Counted from the first letter of the stretch, positions 28,181 to 37,401 are shown. The stretch: 64,000 nt of DNA from CAVSRC01 sp963830205 (GCA_963830205.1 CAWHLP010000022.1:62001-126000), one strand, 5' to 3'. Made by a program: numbers and translations. The notes: a model not told the origin generated them from the letters alone.

Positions 28181-28465
28181 ATGATCGACGTCAGACGCAG
28201 TGGTGGCGATGACCCGCTCACATTCGACGTGGTCATCACCGAGGGACGCGGCGAGAGCCGCCACCATGTCACGATGACGCAGGAGGCGTTTCAGCGCCTC
28301 GCGGCCGGCAAGGCGACGCCGGAGGCCCTCGTGGAGGCGGCATTCCGCTTCCTGCTCGACCGCGAGCCAAAAGAATCGATCCTCGGCCGCTTCGACGTGA
28401 CGGTGATCGCGCACTATTTCCCCGAGTTCGAGCGGCAACTGCCCGGCTACCTCGAGCGGGCGTGA
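28181..28465 (+). CDS. Small conserved hypothetical protein
   Basis: This is a 94-residue soluble protein, MIDVRRSGGDDPLTFDVVIT at the N-terminus and FDVTVIAHYFPEFERQLPGY at the C-terminus. The middle holds a helical segment (FQRLAAGKATPEALVEAAFRF). ATG at 28181 has GGAGG at 28172-28176. No function is recognised. It precedes another small gene on the same strand after 95 bases and has normal host composition. Confidence 0.7.
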   Translation: MIDVRRSGGDDPLTFDVVITEGRGESRHHVTMTQEAFQRLAAGKATPEALVEAAFRFLLDREPKESILGRFDVTVIAHYFPEFERQLPGYLERA

Positions 28466-28560
28466 GCGGTCGGAACCACCGACCGCCTGGAACCTTGGCT
28501 CGGCCGGACGCGTTGAACGTCCCCGGCAGTGTCGCTCTGACGGAGCAAGGAGAGCCCGAG

Positions 28561-28884
28561 ATGTACAGGGACAAGCATTTCACCGCCTATGCCCGCAAGG
28601 TCGCCGCGACCGACGCCGGCAAGAAAATCGGCAGCAGCGAGGCGCCCGGATTGCCGCAGACGCCCGATTTCGACGCCCTGAAGCCGGCGGAGGCGCCGCC
28701 GACGCCCGAGGATCGCGCCAGGCATGCCTGGATAGCCCCCGACAGCCCCTATCTCGATCCGGAACGGCGCAACCGGGACTATGGCGGCTACCGCCCCGCC
28801 ATCGGCAAGTACGCCGACCCGGCATCGCAGGGCGCCGACTGGCAGGGCAAGACGCCGCCTGACGGGACCGCGCCGAAGCCGTGA
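28561..28884 (+). CDS. Small conserved hypothetical protein, Pro-rich
   Basis: The gene encodes 107 residues, MYRDKHFTAYARKVAATDAG at the start, then a Pro/Ala-rich stretch and a Tyr/Asp-rich C-terminal half (DSPYLDPERRNRDYGGYRPA). AAGGAG at 28547-28552 supports the ATG at 28561. No domain is recognised and no signal peptide is seen. The composition suggests a largely disordered protein. Confidence 0.65.
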   Translation: MYRDKHFTAYARKVAATDAGKKIGSSEAPGLPQTPDFDALKPAEAPPTPEDRARHAWIAPDSPYLDPERRNRDYGGYRPAIGKYADPASQGADWQGKTPPDGTAPKP

Positions 28885-28925
28885 GGGCTACCGAGCCAGC
28901 GTCTCCCAGCGAACGGCTTGAGGCG

Positions 28926-28976
28926 TCTCATTCTTCGAGGCCCGGTTCCGCAGGGCGCCTTAGGATGAGGGGCGCC
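28926..28976. repeat. Dispersed palindromic repeat (family A, short form)
   Basis: CTCATTCTTCGAGGCCCGG followed by TTCCGCAGGGCGCC and TTAGGATGAGGGG forms an imperfect hairpin. It is related to the copies at 21865, 41893 and 63658. It sits between convergent genes just before cckA. Confidence 0.55.
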
Positions 28977-28996
28977 TTGCCGATAGCCGGCGCCCC

Positions 28997-31534
28997 CTAC
29001 TTCCCGAGCGTCTCCTTGACCGCGACGGCGAGCTGCTTGAGCGAGAAGGGCTTGGGCAGGAAGTGGAACTTCTCGTTCTCCGGCAGGTTCTTGCGGAAGG
29101 CCTCCTCGGCATAGCCGGAGACAAAGATGATCTTCAGGTCCGGCCGCGTCTTGCGCAGCTCCCTGAGCAGCGAGGGGCCGTCGAGTTCGGGCATGACCAC
29201 GTCGGAGACGACCAGGTCGATGTCGCCGCCAAGCTCCTCCATCACCTCCAGCGCCTCGATGCCCGAGGCGGCCTCGGCCACCTTGTAGCCGCGCGAGGTG
29301 AGCGCCCGGGCGGCGAAGGCGCGCACCGCCTCCTCGTCCTCGACCAGGAGGATCGAGGCGGTGCCGGTCAGGTCGGTGATCTCGGCGGCGACCTGCGCCT
29401 CGCTCACCGGCAGCTCGCCCTCGGCCGGCACGTGGCGCGGCACGAAGATGCGGAAGGTCGTGCCCTCGCCCACCACGCTCGAAAAGAAGATGTGGCCGCC
29501 GGTCTGCTTGACGATGCCGTAGACGGTGGAGAGGCCGAGGCCGGTGCCCTTGCCGACGTCCTTGGTGGAGAAGAACGGCTCGAAGATCTTGGCCTGCACC
29601 TCCGGGCTCATGCCGGTGCCGGTGTCGGTGACCTCGATCATGACGTAGTCGACCGCCGGCAACGGCTTGTAGCCGAAGCTCGCCGTCTCCGCCGCCGGCA
29701 GGTTGCGGGTGCGGATGGTCATGGTGCCGCCCTTGGGCATGGCATCGCGGCCGTTGACGGCGAGATTGACGATCACCTGCTCGAACTGGTTGAGGTCGAA
29801 CTTGACCGGCCACAGGTCGCGGCCGTGGACGAGCTCGAGCTTGACGCTCTCGCCGAGCAGGCGCTGGAGCAGCATCGACAGGTCGGAGAGCGTGTCGGAG
29901 AGGGTGAGCACCTGCGGGCGCAGCGTCTGGCGGCGCGAGAAGGCAAGCAGCTGACGCACCAGGCCGGCGGCCCGGTTGGCGTTCTGCTTGATGTTCATGA
30001 TGTCCTGGAAGGACGGGTCGCTCGGCCGGTGGTTGGCCAGCAGCAAGTCCGAGAAGCCGATGATGGCGGTGAGCACGTTGTTGAAGTCGTGGGCGATGCC
30101 GCCGGCAAGCTGGCCGACCAATTCCATCTTCTGCTGCTGGCGCACCTGCTGCTCGAGCGCCCGCTGCTCGGTGATGTCGATGACGTTGACGATCACCATC
30201 TCGCTGCCGCCGGCGCCCTCGGCGACGGGATTGATGAAGAAACGGCCGGAGCGCTCCTCCTCGCCGGCCAGCGTCGCATCGATGGCCGGCACCACGCCGG
30301 CGCCCTCGGCAGCGGCGGCGAGCGCGGCGGTGAGGTTGGGCTTGTCCTGGTCGGCGACCAGATCGGTGAGCGCCCGCGTGGCGTCCGGACGGACGCCCGG
30401 GAACATGCGCAGGAACGGTGCGTTGGTGCGCCCGATGCGGCCCTTGCGGTCGATGGCGGCAATCGCGATGGGCGTGTTGTTGAAGAAGCGGGCGAAGCGC
30501 ACCTCCGCCGCGCGCAGCGCCTCCGACCCCTCCTCGCCCGGCGATCGGTTGAGCACCACCGTGCGGGTGGCGCCGGGCGCGCCGTCGACGGTCACCGGCA
30601 CCCGGTGCAGGAGGCGCACCGGCAGGCTCTGGCCGTTGGCGCGCATCAGGTCGAGGTCGATGATGGCGGTGCGGTTGCGCATCTCGTCGTCGGCCGGCGG
30701 GGCGGCGAGCAGCGCGATGCCATCGCCCTGGACGATGTCGGCGAGCTTGAGCCGCGTGGCGTCGAAGCGGGTCAGGTCGATGCCCAGCCATTCGGCGAGC
30801 GTCGCGTTCATGTAGACGATGTGCCCGTCCGGCTCGGCCGAGAAGAAGCCGGCCGGGGCGTGGTCGAGATAGTCGATGGCGTGCTGGAGGTCCTGGAACA
30901 CCGCCTCCTGGCGGGCGCGCTCGGCGGAAATGTCGGTCAGCGTCCAGGCGGTCAACGCCTTGCGGCGGCTCACCACCGGCAGCGGCCGGGCGGCGATGCG
31001 ATACCAGTGGGCGCCGTTGCCCTCGCCGCCGGAGAGCGGCGCCGCCATGCGCACCTCCTCGGTCGCCGGCCGCCCCTCGCGCAGCTCCTGGGCGATGCGG
31101 TAGAGCGCCTCCGCCGCCTCCGGGCTGCCGACCATGACGCGCTCCAGCGTGCGCGCCTCGCTCGCCTCGGTGGCGCCGATCAGATCGGCATAGGCGTGGT
31201 TGGCATAGACGATGCCGCCGTCGCGGCGGGTGATCAGCACCCCCTCGCCCATGGCGCCCATGAACATCTTGCCGAACTCGTCGTTGATGCTGCGGCCGCC
31301 AAAGCGGACCAAGCCGATGGCGCCGGCAAGCAGCGTCACCACCCCGATGACGGCAAGCACGGCGAGCAGGCCGAGCACGAAGGGCTGGGCCTGGTTCGGC
31401 GGCATCAGCGTCAGGCCGAGCGAGACGCCGACCAGGCCGAAAGCAAGGATGATCAGCCGTCCGGCGCCGGTGATGCGGCCGGGACGGTCGACCAGCGGCT
31501 CGGGGCTGACCGTATGGCTGGCGCGATCACTCAT
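28997..31534 (-). CDS. cckA: Cell-cycle hybrid histidine kinase CckA
   Basis: This is an 845-residue membrane kinase with two N-terminal helices (about residues 28-75), three PAS-like regions, a HisKA domain with phospho-His (GGIAHDFNNVLTAIIGFSDLL), an HATPase domain (NLAVNGRDAMPKGG, DTGTGMSPEV, GTGLGLSTVYGIVKQTGG) and a C-terminal receiver domain (LLVEDEEAVRAF, VSDVVMPELDG, FVSGYA, LPKPFSL). The HDFNN box and domain order are diagnostic of CckA, which phosphorylates ChpT and through it CtrA and CpdR in alphaproteobacteria, or dephosphorylates them when c-di-GMP is bound. It is divergent from the FliO-like gene across a 290-base gap with no other gene. Confidence 0.97.
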   Translation of the reverse strand: MSDRASHTVSPEPLVDRPGRITGAGRLIILAFGLVGVSLGLTLMPPNQAQPFVLGLLAVLAVIGVVTLLAGAIGLVRFGGRSINDEFGKMFMGAMGEGVLITRRDGGIVYANHAYADLIGATEASEARTLERVMVGSPEAAEALYRIAQELREGRPATEEVRMAAPLSGGEGNGAHWYRIAARPLPVVSRRKALTAWTLTDISAERARQEAVFQDLQHAIDYLDHAPAGFFSAEPDGHIVYMNATLAEWLGIDLTRFDATRLKLADIVQGDGIALLAAPPADDEMRNRTAIIDLDLMRANGQSLPVRLLHRVPVTVDGAPGATRTVVLNRSPGEEGSEALRAAEVRFARFFNNTPIAIAAIDRKGRIGRTNAPFLRMFPGVRPDATRALTDLVADQDKPNLTAALAAAAEGAGVVPAIDATLAGEEERSGRFFINPVAEGAGGSEMVIVNVIDITEQRALEQQVRQQQKMELVGQLAGGIAHDFNNVLTAIIGFSDLLLANHRPSDPSFQDIMNIKQNANRAAGLVRQLLAFSRRQTLRPQVLTLSDTLSDLSMLLQRLLGESVKLELVHGRDLWPVKFDLNQFEQVIVNLAVNGRDAMPKGGTMTIRTRNLPAAETASFGYKPLPAVDYVMIEVTDTGTGMSPEVQAKIFEPFFSTKDVGKGTGLGLSTVYGIVKQTGGHIFFSSVVGEGTTFRIFVPRHVPAEGELPVSEAQVAAEITDLTGTASILLVEDEEAVRAFAARALTSRGYKVAEAASGIEALEVMEELGGDIDLVVSDVVMPELDGPSLLRELRKTRPDLKIIFVSGYAEEAFRKNLPENEKFHFLPKPFSLKQLAVAVKETLGK

Positions 31535-31824
31535 GGCGGCCGCCGCAGGGCCTCCTGACTTTGGCCAAAGGGTGGAAGTGCGCGGAGAATCAATATTAAC
31601 GCCTCGCGTGCGAGGATGGTGGGGAAAGCGTCAGAATTCAACGTGGCCGTGTCGCGATGCGGCGGATTTGACCTGCCGCCCGCGCCAAGGGGTGAAGTGG
31701 CCGCATCCCTTGCATTTCCGGCCACTTCACCGGAAGAGTCAGGTGTCCCGGTGATTCGGCGCCAGCTTGCCGGTCACTGCCATGTTCGCCGTGGAGCCGC
31801 TTTGAAAACGGTAGGAGGCGCCTA

Positions 31825-32832
31825 ATGCGGGATTTGCTGATACCGGTTTTCGGGGAAACGGGTGCGGTCGTGGCGCAGTTCCTGCTCACCGTCGTCATCG
31901 TCCTCGGCCTGATCGTCGCCGCCTGGTGGGTCATGCGGCGCTATTCCGGCGTGCATTTCGGCGGGATCGGCCGCGGGCGGGTGCCACGGCTGGCCGTCAT
32001 CGATGCCATCGCCGTCGACCGCCGCCGCAAGCTGGTGCTGGTCAGGCGCGACAATGTGGAGCATCTGCTGCTCCTCGGTGGCCCCAGCGACGTGGTGGTC
32101 GAGGGCACCATCCAGCGCGTCCGCCAGCGCAGCGCCCAGGCTGCCGCCCAGGCCGCGGCCGCCCGCGCGGCCATGCAGCCCACCGCCGAGACAGCGCCCG
32201 AGCCGGAGGCCCGGCAGCCCGAGGCGCCGCGCGCCGCCGGACGGCCGGCCAACGAACCGATCCCCTTCCCGGTCGCCCGCAGCGGCCAGTCCCAGCCGGC
32301 GGCCGCCGGCAACGGCCGATCGCTGTTCCGCACCATGCGCCAGCCGCCGCCCCGGCCCGCGCCAGCCGCCATCGCTGAAGAACCGGCAGTGGCGCCGGCG
32401 CCATTTGTCGCGCCGGAGCCCGCGCCGGACGTGCACCAGATGGCCGAGGAAGGCGCTTCCGCGCCGCCGCAGGCGCCGGAAGAAGCGTCAGCCGAGGTGC
32501 TTCTCTCCGAGGTGATGGTCGCAGAGGCAGCCCCGCCGCCAGCGGCCGCACGGCCGCCGGCGACGTATGCCCAGGCGGAATGGGAGGCAGCCGAGGCGGC
32601 CCGTCAGTCGGCGCTCGACCTCGGCGACGCGGACCTTTCCCCGGCCCTGGCCGGCGAGGACGAGATGGTCCCTGCCGACACCGTCGAAACCGCCGCCGAA
32701 GCGGAAGCGGCGCCCGCCACTGCCCCCTCCGGGGACGAGACGGCGGCGCCCGAGTCCCCCGCCAGGGTCAGCGACCTGGAACGCGAGATGGCGCGCCTTC
32801 TCGACGAGATCACCACGCGGCGATCGAGCTGA
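31825..32832 (+). CDS. FliO-like membrane protein with long Pro/Ala-rich tail
   Basis: This 335-residue protein has one N-terminal membrane helix (VAQFLLTVVIVLGLIVAAWW) followed by a small domain RLAVIDAIAVDRRRKLVLVR and NVEHLLLLGG, which is the FliO signature. FliO helps assemble the flagellar export gate protein FliP. The remaining roughly 230 residues are Pro/Ala/Glu-rich and disordered, ending in a short helix (LEREMARLLDEITTRR). AGGAGG at 31813-31818 supports the ATG. No other flagellar gene is present, so this may be one of the FliO-fold proteins found beside cckA in this order rather than a flagellar part. Confidence 0.75.
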   Translation: MRDLLIPVFGETGAVVAQFLLTVVIVLGLIVAAWWVMRRYSGVHFGGIGRGRVPRLAVIDAIAVDRRRKLVLVRRDNVEHLLLLGGPSDVVVEGTIQRVRQRSAQAAAQAAAARAAMQPTAETAPEPEARQPEAPRAAGRPANEPIPFPVARSGQSQPAAAGNGRSLFRTMRQPPPRPAPAAIAEEPAVAPAPFVAPEPAPDVHQMAEEGASAPPQAPEEASAEVLLSEVMVAEAAPPPAAARPPATYAQAEWEAAEAARQSALDLGDADLSPALAGEDEMVPADTVETAAEAEAAPATAPSGDETAAPESPARVSDLEREMARLLDEITTRRSS

Positions 32833-32965
32833 GGCGAAAGAACGGCGAAAATCCGCCGTTTCCGGCCATTATCCTTGTCACGGGACTGTCAACGGACAGT
32901 TGTTGTCCCGATTGAATCGCGTCGCTATATTCCGCGCGCATTGCAGTGGGATGCGAGGGGTTTTC

Positions 32966-33382
32966 ATGCCGCGTGCGCGCGTTGACGAGTATCGTCCGAC
33001 CGACACCGAAGAGTTCATGAACGAACGCCAGCGCGAGTATTTCCGCCAGAAGCTTCTGGCCTGGAAAGAAGAGATCCTGCGCGAGGCGCGCGAGACCCTG
33101 CAGCACCTCCAGAACGAAAACCAGAATCACTCCGACCTGGCCGACCGTGCGTCGTCGGAGACCGACCGCGCCATCGAGCTCAGGGCGCGCGACCGCCAGC
33201 GCAAGCTGATCGCCAAGATCGATTCGGCGCTCGGCCGCATCGAGGACGGCACCTACGGCTTCTGCGAGGAGACCGGCGAGCCGATCAGCCTGAAGCGGCT
33301 CGACGCCCGGCCGATCGCAACCCTCTCCATCGAGGCGCAGGAGCGCCACGAGCGCCGCGAGCGCGTCTACCGCGACGACTGA
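32966..33382 (+). CDS. dksA: RNA polymerase-binding transcription factor DksA, single-cysteine form
   Basis: The gene encodes 138 residues with the DksA coiled coil (YFRQKLLAWKEEILREARET), the DLADRASSETDRA tip region and a C-terminal zinc-finger-like fold (DGTYGFCEETGEPISLKRL). Canonical DksA has four Cys; here only one remains (GFCEETGEPIS) and the second pair is replaced (IATLSIEAQERHERRER). Zinc-independent DksA of this type is known from alphaproteobacteria. It modulates RNA polymerase with ppGpp at rRNA and amino acid promoters. ATG at 32966 follows GAGGGG at 5 bases. Confidence 0.93.
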   Translation: MPRARVDEYRPTDTEEFMNERQREYFRQKLLAWKEEILREARETLQHLQNENQNHSDLADRASSETDRAIELRARDRQRKLIAKIDSALGRIEDGTYGFCEETGEPISLKRLDARPIATLSIEAQERHERRERVYRDD

Positions 33383-33426
33383 GGGCCCGCGGCCGGACCA
33401 GCCTCACGAGAAAGCACAGGTGACCG

Positions 33427-33741
33427 ATGCCCATTCTCCGTGAATGGCGCGCCGAGATCAGGCGCGAACTGAAGGACGAATACGTCGCCTACGTCACCGC
33501 CACCGGTCTCGACGCATATCGCAAGGCCGCCGGCAACCTTGGCGCGATGATCGCTACGCGCGATCTCGACGAGCAGCGGAGCGAGATCGTGACGCTGAGC
33601 TGGTGGACCGACACCGCAGCCATCGAAGGCTTCGCCGGCAAGGACATCTCGCGGGCCCGCTATTTCCCCGAAGACGATCGCTACCTCCTGACCCGGCCAG
33701 AGACGGTGCAGCACTACGCCTGTACCGACGCACCCGCTTGA
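33427..33741 (+). CDS. Antibiotic biosynthesis monooxygenase-like small protein
   Basis: This is a 104-residue protein with a ferredoxin-like alpha/beta pattern: MPILREWRAEIRRELKDEYV, then SEIVTLSWWTDTAAIEGFAG, and near the end ARYFPEDDRYLL. This resembles dimeric ABM/DUF proteins, some of which act on small aromatic or haem substrates. Catalytic residues cannot be identified. It lies between dksA and a HAD phosphatase on the same strand, probably in one transcript. Confidence 0.6.
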   Translation: MPILREWRAEIRRELKDEYVAYVTATGLDAYRKAAGNLGAMIATRDLDEQRSEIVTLSWWTDTAAIEGFAGKDISRARYFPEDDRYLLTRPETVQHYACTDAPA

Positions 33742-33761
33742 GCCAACCGGTGGACACGGGA

Positions 33762-34448
33762 ATGCCCGACGGAGTAGACGCCAGCATGCTCAGCTTTCGC
33801 GTCTACCTGCTTGATTTCGACGGCACCATCGCCGCCACCCGGCCCGCCGGCATCGCCGGGCTGACCCGCACCCTCGCCGAGCGCGGCATCGATGTTTCTG
33901 AATCGCGCATGGCGGCGGTGATCGGTACCGGCGTGCCGCTCGAGGTGACGCTTGCCACGCTGGCGCCGCACCTGACGGACGCCGACATCGCCGACTGCGC
34001 CACCCGCTATCGCGCCCTCTACACCGAGATCGACCGGGAGATGACCGCGCTCTACGACGGCGTCCACGAGACGCTTGCCGGCCTCAAGCGCCACGGCGGC
34101 GAGATCGTGGTGCTCAGCAACAAGTCGCGCGCCGCGCTCGAGAACACCCTTGCCCGCTTCGACATGCAGGATGTCGCCAGCGCCGTGATTGCCGCCGATC
34201 CGGGACTGCCGGTGAAGCCCGACCCTGAGGTCTTCCACCAGCGCGTCCGCCCGCTGTTTCCCGGCCTGGCGCCGTCCGATTTCCTCATGGTCGGCGATAC
34301 GGCCGCCGATATCGCCTTCGCCCAGGCCGCCGGTATCGCCAGTTGCTGGGTGAGCTACGGCTACGGCGACGCCGACCGCTGCCTGGCGATGAAGCCCGAT
34401 TTCGTCGCCCACGCCCTGGCCGAGCTGCTGACCGGCGCTGCCGCCTGA
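33762..34448 (+). CDS. HAD-superfamily phosphatase (phosphoglycolate phosphatase-like)
   Basis: The gene encodes 228 residues with HAD motif I (LLDFDGTIAAT), motif II Ser (VVLSNKS), Lys in VKPDPEVF and motif IV (FLMVGDTAADIAFAQAAG). The cap domain is helical and of Gph type. It hydrolyses a small phosphorylated metabolite in the cytosol. ATG at 33762 gives MPDGVDASMLSFRVY; an ATG 8 codons later (33786) is equally possible and has GGAG upstream at a long spacing. A gene ends 20 bases upstream on the same strand. Confidence 0.87.
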   Translation: MPDGVDASMLSFRVYLLDFDGTIAATRPAGIAGLTRTLAERGIDVSESRMAAVIGTGVPLEVTLATLAPHLTDADIADCATRYRALYTEIDREMTALYDGVHETLAGLKRHGGEIVVLSNKSRAALENTLARFDMQDVASAVIAADPGLPVKPDPEVFHQRVRPLFPGLAPSDFLMVGDTAADIAFAQAAGIASCWVSYGYGDADRCLAMKPDFVAHALAELLTGAAA

Positions 34449-34681
34449 TCCGGTCGTGCTCGGGCAGGGCCGGCGAGCCCCCTCGCCGGGTACCGGCAAT
34501 TTGAATAATTTGCGTTGTGACCCTGTTCACAAGCCATTCATCCGCGCAATTCTATCTATGATGCGAACCATCCGGCCGGAGGGCGCCCAGTTTTGACCGC
34601 TTTTTCCGGCTTGGACGGTGCATGATCACGACGCGCGGATGCTCGCCATGCGGGCGGTTCACGCAATTCAGGAGCGATAAG

Positions 34682-35167
34682 ATGAAGAAACTCTTGATGG
34701 CGGCGACTGCGTTGGGCGGTGTCGCCCTCTTCGCCGGAAACGCCCTTGCCGCATCTGACTATCAGTGCCGAGCCTATGCCCAGCAGCAGGCGGATGCCTA
34801 TGCTCCGACCGGCCAGGGCCTCGTCGTCGGTGGTGTTCTCGGGGCCATCACCGGCGGCCTGATTGCCGGCTCGACCGGCGGCAACGCCGGGACCGGCGCG
34901 GCCATCGGTGCCGGCGGCGGCGCCATCGCCGGCGGCGCCATCAACCAGCAGAAGCGCCATGAAGTCTACAACCAGGCCTACTGGCAGTGCATGGGCGGCC
35001 AGCCCCAGCCGCAGCCCATCTACGACCCGGGTCAGCCGCCTCCCGGCTATGGCCAGCAGTGGTGGATGAACGCCTGCTCGCAGAAGTACAAGTCGTTCCA
35101 GTGGACCGGCCCGCAGGCCGGCCAGTTCAAGGGCTTCGACGGCTACTGGCACTGGTGCAGCCTGTAG
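34682..35167 (+). CDS. BA14K-like secreted protein with glycine-zipper segment
   Basis: The gene encodes 161 residues with a Sec signal peptide (KKLLMAATALGGVALFAGNA, cleavage near ALA-AS). A glycine-zipper stretch follows (GGVLGAITGGLIAGS onwards), then a Gln/Pro linker, and finally CSQKYKSFQWTGPQAG followed by FKGFDGYWHWC. The final block fits the BA14K family pattern, a short Cys-bracketed motif of Brucella and other Hyphomicrobiales. AGGAG at 34670-34674 sets the start. It is followed by a strong terminator and is thus monocistronic. It is probably an envelope protein. Confidence 0.8.
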   Translation: MKKLLMAATALGGVALFAGNALAASDYQCRAYAQQQADAYAPTGQGLVVGGVLGAITGGLIAGSTGGNAGTGAAIGAGGGAIAGGAINQQKRHEVYNQAYWQCMGGQPQPQPIYDPGQPPPGYGQQWWMNACSQKYKSFQWTGPQAGQFKGFDGYWHWCSL

Positions 35168-35200
35168 GGCAGTCCCACACCACCCCCCTGACCTCGGAAG

Positions 35201-35233
35201 CGCCCGCGACATTTGTCGCGGGCGTTTCGTTTT
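35201..35233 (+). terminator. Rho-independent terminator after the BA14K-like gene
   Basis: The stem CGCCCGCGAC/GTCGCGGGCG encloses the loop ATTT and is followed by TTTCGTTTT. It lies 34 bases after the stop codon at 35167. Confidence 0.85.
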
Positions 35234-35265
35234 GTCGGGCGCACGGCGAGGGCTACATTCGCGCC

Positions 35266-35781
35266 ATGAAACAACTCATGCTGTTGCGTCACTGCAAGTC
35301 GTCGTGGTCCGAGCCGGGCCTTGCCGACCGCGACCGGACGTTGGCGCCGCGCGGCAAGCGCGACGCCGTCACCCTGGCCGACACCATGGTCGCCCAGGGC
35401 CTCGTCCCCGACCACATCCTGTGCTCGCCGACCCGGCGCACGCGCGACACGCTGGCCCTCCTCCAGGGGCACCTCCATGCCGACTGCCAGGTCGACTTCC
35501 TCGAAGAGCTCTATTCGGGCCCGGCGCCGGACTATCGCAGGCTCATCGCCGACAAGGGCGGCGACGCCGAGCGGCTGATGGTGATCGGCCACAATCCGCG
35601 CATCCACATCACCGCGCTCGAGCTGATCAGCAGCGGCCGGCGGGCCGACCAGGAACACCTGGCGGCGAAATACCCGACCGGGGCCCTGGTGGTCATCGAT
35701 TTCAACGCCCCCTCCTGGCACGCCATCACCGAGGACAGCGGCGAGCTTGCCGCCTTCATCCGCCCGCGCGACGCTGAGTAG
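35266..35781 (+). CDS. sixA: SixA-type phosphohistidine phosphatase
   Basis: The gene encodes 171 residues of the histidine phosphatase (RHG) superfamily: LMLLRHCKSSWSEPGL carries the catalytic RH motif as RHC, as usual for SixA, and MVIGHNPRIHITAL supplies the second His. LCSPTRRTRDT is the conserved Arg loop. SixA removes phosphate from Hpt-domain or PTS histidines. An Hpt gene and cckA are in this window, but a functional link is only a guess. The compact domain without signal peptide indicates the cytosol. Confidence 0.87.
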   Translation: MKQLMLLRHCKSSWSEPGLADRDRTLAPRGKRDAVTLADTMVAQGLVPDHILCSPTRRTRDTLALLQGHLHADCQVDFLEELYSGPAPDYRRLIADKGGDAERLMVIGHNPRIHITALELISSGRRADQEHLAAKYPTGALVVIDFNAPSWHAITEDSGELAAFIRPRDAE

Positions 35782-35858
35782 AAGGCGAATAGGGAGTAGC
35801 GAGCAGGGAGACCTGCATCACGCGCTCCTCTCTATTTCTCTCCTCGCTATTCACCTTC
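35781..35858. repeat. Imperfect inverted repeat after sixA
   Basis: The arms GAAGGCGAATAG (35781-35792) and CTATTCACCTTC (35847-35858) differ by one base and bracket about 55 bases rich in GGGAG and CTCTC. The same word, CTATTCAC, forms the tandem array at 38415-38442, so the two gaps share a repeat family. It may act as a terminator. Confidence 0.55.
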
Positions 35859-35949
35859 GTTTCCGCCAGCAGGCCAATCCCGACAATTCCGGCCTTTCAC
35901 CAAGGGACCGGGACCCTTACATCTGGCCCGGAACAGCCGGAGCCGGTTC

Positions 35950-37401
35950 GTGCAGCTGACGACGATCACCGACGAGACCCGTCTTGCGCTCGCCAACCTG
36001 GCCGATCGGGCCACCGGCCTGGTGACGCCGGGCGTGCGGCTGGGCGTCACCGGCCTGGCGCGGGCAGGCAAGACGGTGTTCATCGCGGCACTGGTCCACA
36101 ACCTCGTCCACGGCGGCCGGCTGCCGCTATTCAAGTCCTACGCCGCCGGGCGGGTGGCCGGCGCCCGGCTGGAGCCGCAACCGGACGATGCGGTGCCGCG
36201 CTTCGACTATGAGCGCCACGTGCGCGCTCTGGTCGAGGAGCGCCTGTGGCCCGATTCCACCCGCCAGATCAGCGAGCTGCGCCTGACCGTCGCCTACGAG
36301 TCGGCCAGCATCCTGGCCCGCACGCTGGGCAGCGGCCGCTTGCACATCGACATCGTCGATTATCCCGGCGAATGGCTGCTCGACCTGCCGCTGCTCTCCA
36401 AGGGTTACACCGAATGGTCGCGCGAGGCGCTCGCCGCGGCGGTGCGCGACGGCCATCGCGACCATGCCGGGCCGTGGCTGAGGCGCCTGGCCGAGGTCGA
36501 CCCGCTGAAGCCGGCCGACGAGGCGCTGGCGCGCGAACTCGCCGATGCCTTCACCGCGTATCTGCGCGCCTGCCGCGCCGACACGCGCCTGCTCTCCACC
36601 CAGCCGCCCGGCCGTTTCCTGATGCCCGGCGAGCTGGAAGCCTCACCCGCCCTCACCTTCGCGCCGCTGCGCCTGGAGAACGACGACGAAGGGCCGCAGG
36701 GATCGCTCGCCCGCATGATGGCGCGCCGCTACCAGGCCTATCGCAGCGCCGTGGTGCGTCCCTTCTTCCGCGACCACTTCGCCCGCCTCGACCGCCAGAT
36801 CGTCATGGTCGATGCGCTCACCGCCTTGAATGCCGGGCCGGTCGCCGTCGCCGACCTGGAAGCGGCGCTTGCCGCCATCCTCGGTTCCTTCCACCTCGGC
36901 CGCACCAACTGGCTGAGCGGGCTCTATAGCCGGCGCATCGACCGCATCCTGTTCGCCGCCACCAAGGCCGACCAGCTCCACCACGGCGACCACGACCGGC
37001 TGGAGGCGATCCTCGGCCGGCTGGTCAACCGCGCCGTCGAGCGCGCCCGCTTCGCCGGCGCCCGCGTCGAGGTGCTGGCGCTCGCCTCGGTGCGCGCCAC
37101 CCGCGAGGCGACGGTGACCAAGGGCGGCGACAGCCTGCCGACCATCATCGGCACCCCCCAGCCGGGCGAGACGGTGGACGGCAAGGTGTTCGACGGCCGC
37201 ACCGAAATCGCGTGGTTTCCCGGTGACTTGCCGGACGATCCGGAATCGGTTTTTGAAGGCGGCAGCGGCGGCCCGACGGTGCGCTTCGCCCGCTTCCGGC
37301 CGCCCAAACTGGAGAAGACGGCGGAGGGGCTGACCCTGTCGCTGCCCCACATCCGGCTCGACCGGGCGCTGGAATTCCTGCTCGGAGACCGGCTGGCATG
37401 A
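35950..37401 (+). CDS. ycjX: YcjX family P-loop protein (DUF463)
   Basis: The gene encodes 483 residues with a Walker A loop (GVTGLARAGKTVFIAAL) and family motifs GRLHIDIVDYPGEWLLDLPL (the DYPGEW switch), YSRRIDRILFAATKADQLHH and NWLSGLYS. YcjX proteins are predicted nucleotide-binding stress proteins linked to the phage shock operon in enterobacteria. The start is GTG at 35950. Its stop overlaps the ycjF start by 4 bases, the usual ycjX-ycjF pairing. No pspA is present in the window. Confidence 0.92.
   Translation: MQLTTITDETRLALANLADRATGLVTPGVRLGVTGLARAGKTVFIAALVHNLVHGGRLPLFKSYAAGRVAGARLEPQPDDAVPRFDYERHVRALVEERLWPDSTRQISELRLTVAYESASILARTLGSGRLHIDIVDYPGEWLLDLPLLSKGYTEWSREALAAAVRDGHRDHAGPWLRRLAEVDPLKPADEALARELADAFTAYLRACRADTRLLSTQPPGRFLMPGELEASPALTFAPLRLENDDEGPQGSLARMMARRYQAYRSAVVRPFFRDHFARLDRQIVMVDALTALNAGPVAVADLEAALAAILGSFHLGRTNWLSGLYSRRIDRILFAATKADQLHHGDHDRLEAILGRLVNRAVERARFAGARVEVLALASVRATREATVTKGGDSLPTIIGTPQPGETVDGKVFDGRTEIAWFPGDLPDDPESVFEGGSGGPTVRFARFRPPKLEKTAEGLTLSLPHIRLDRALEFLLGDRLA

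Noticed and set aside
29063..31558. 831-codon plus-strand open frame opposite cckA
   Set aside because: Antisense shadow of cckA; His/Gly/Arg-rich and without domains.
34470..34489. Rho-independent terminator after the HAD gene
   Set aside because: There is an 8-base stem (CCGGCGAG/CTCGCCGG) but no T-tract follows.
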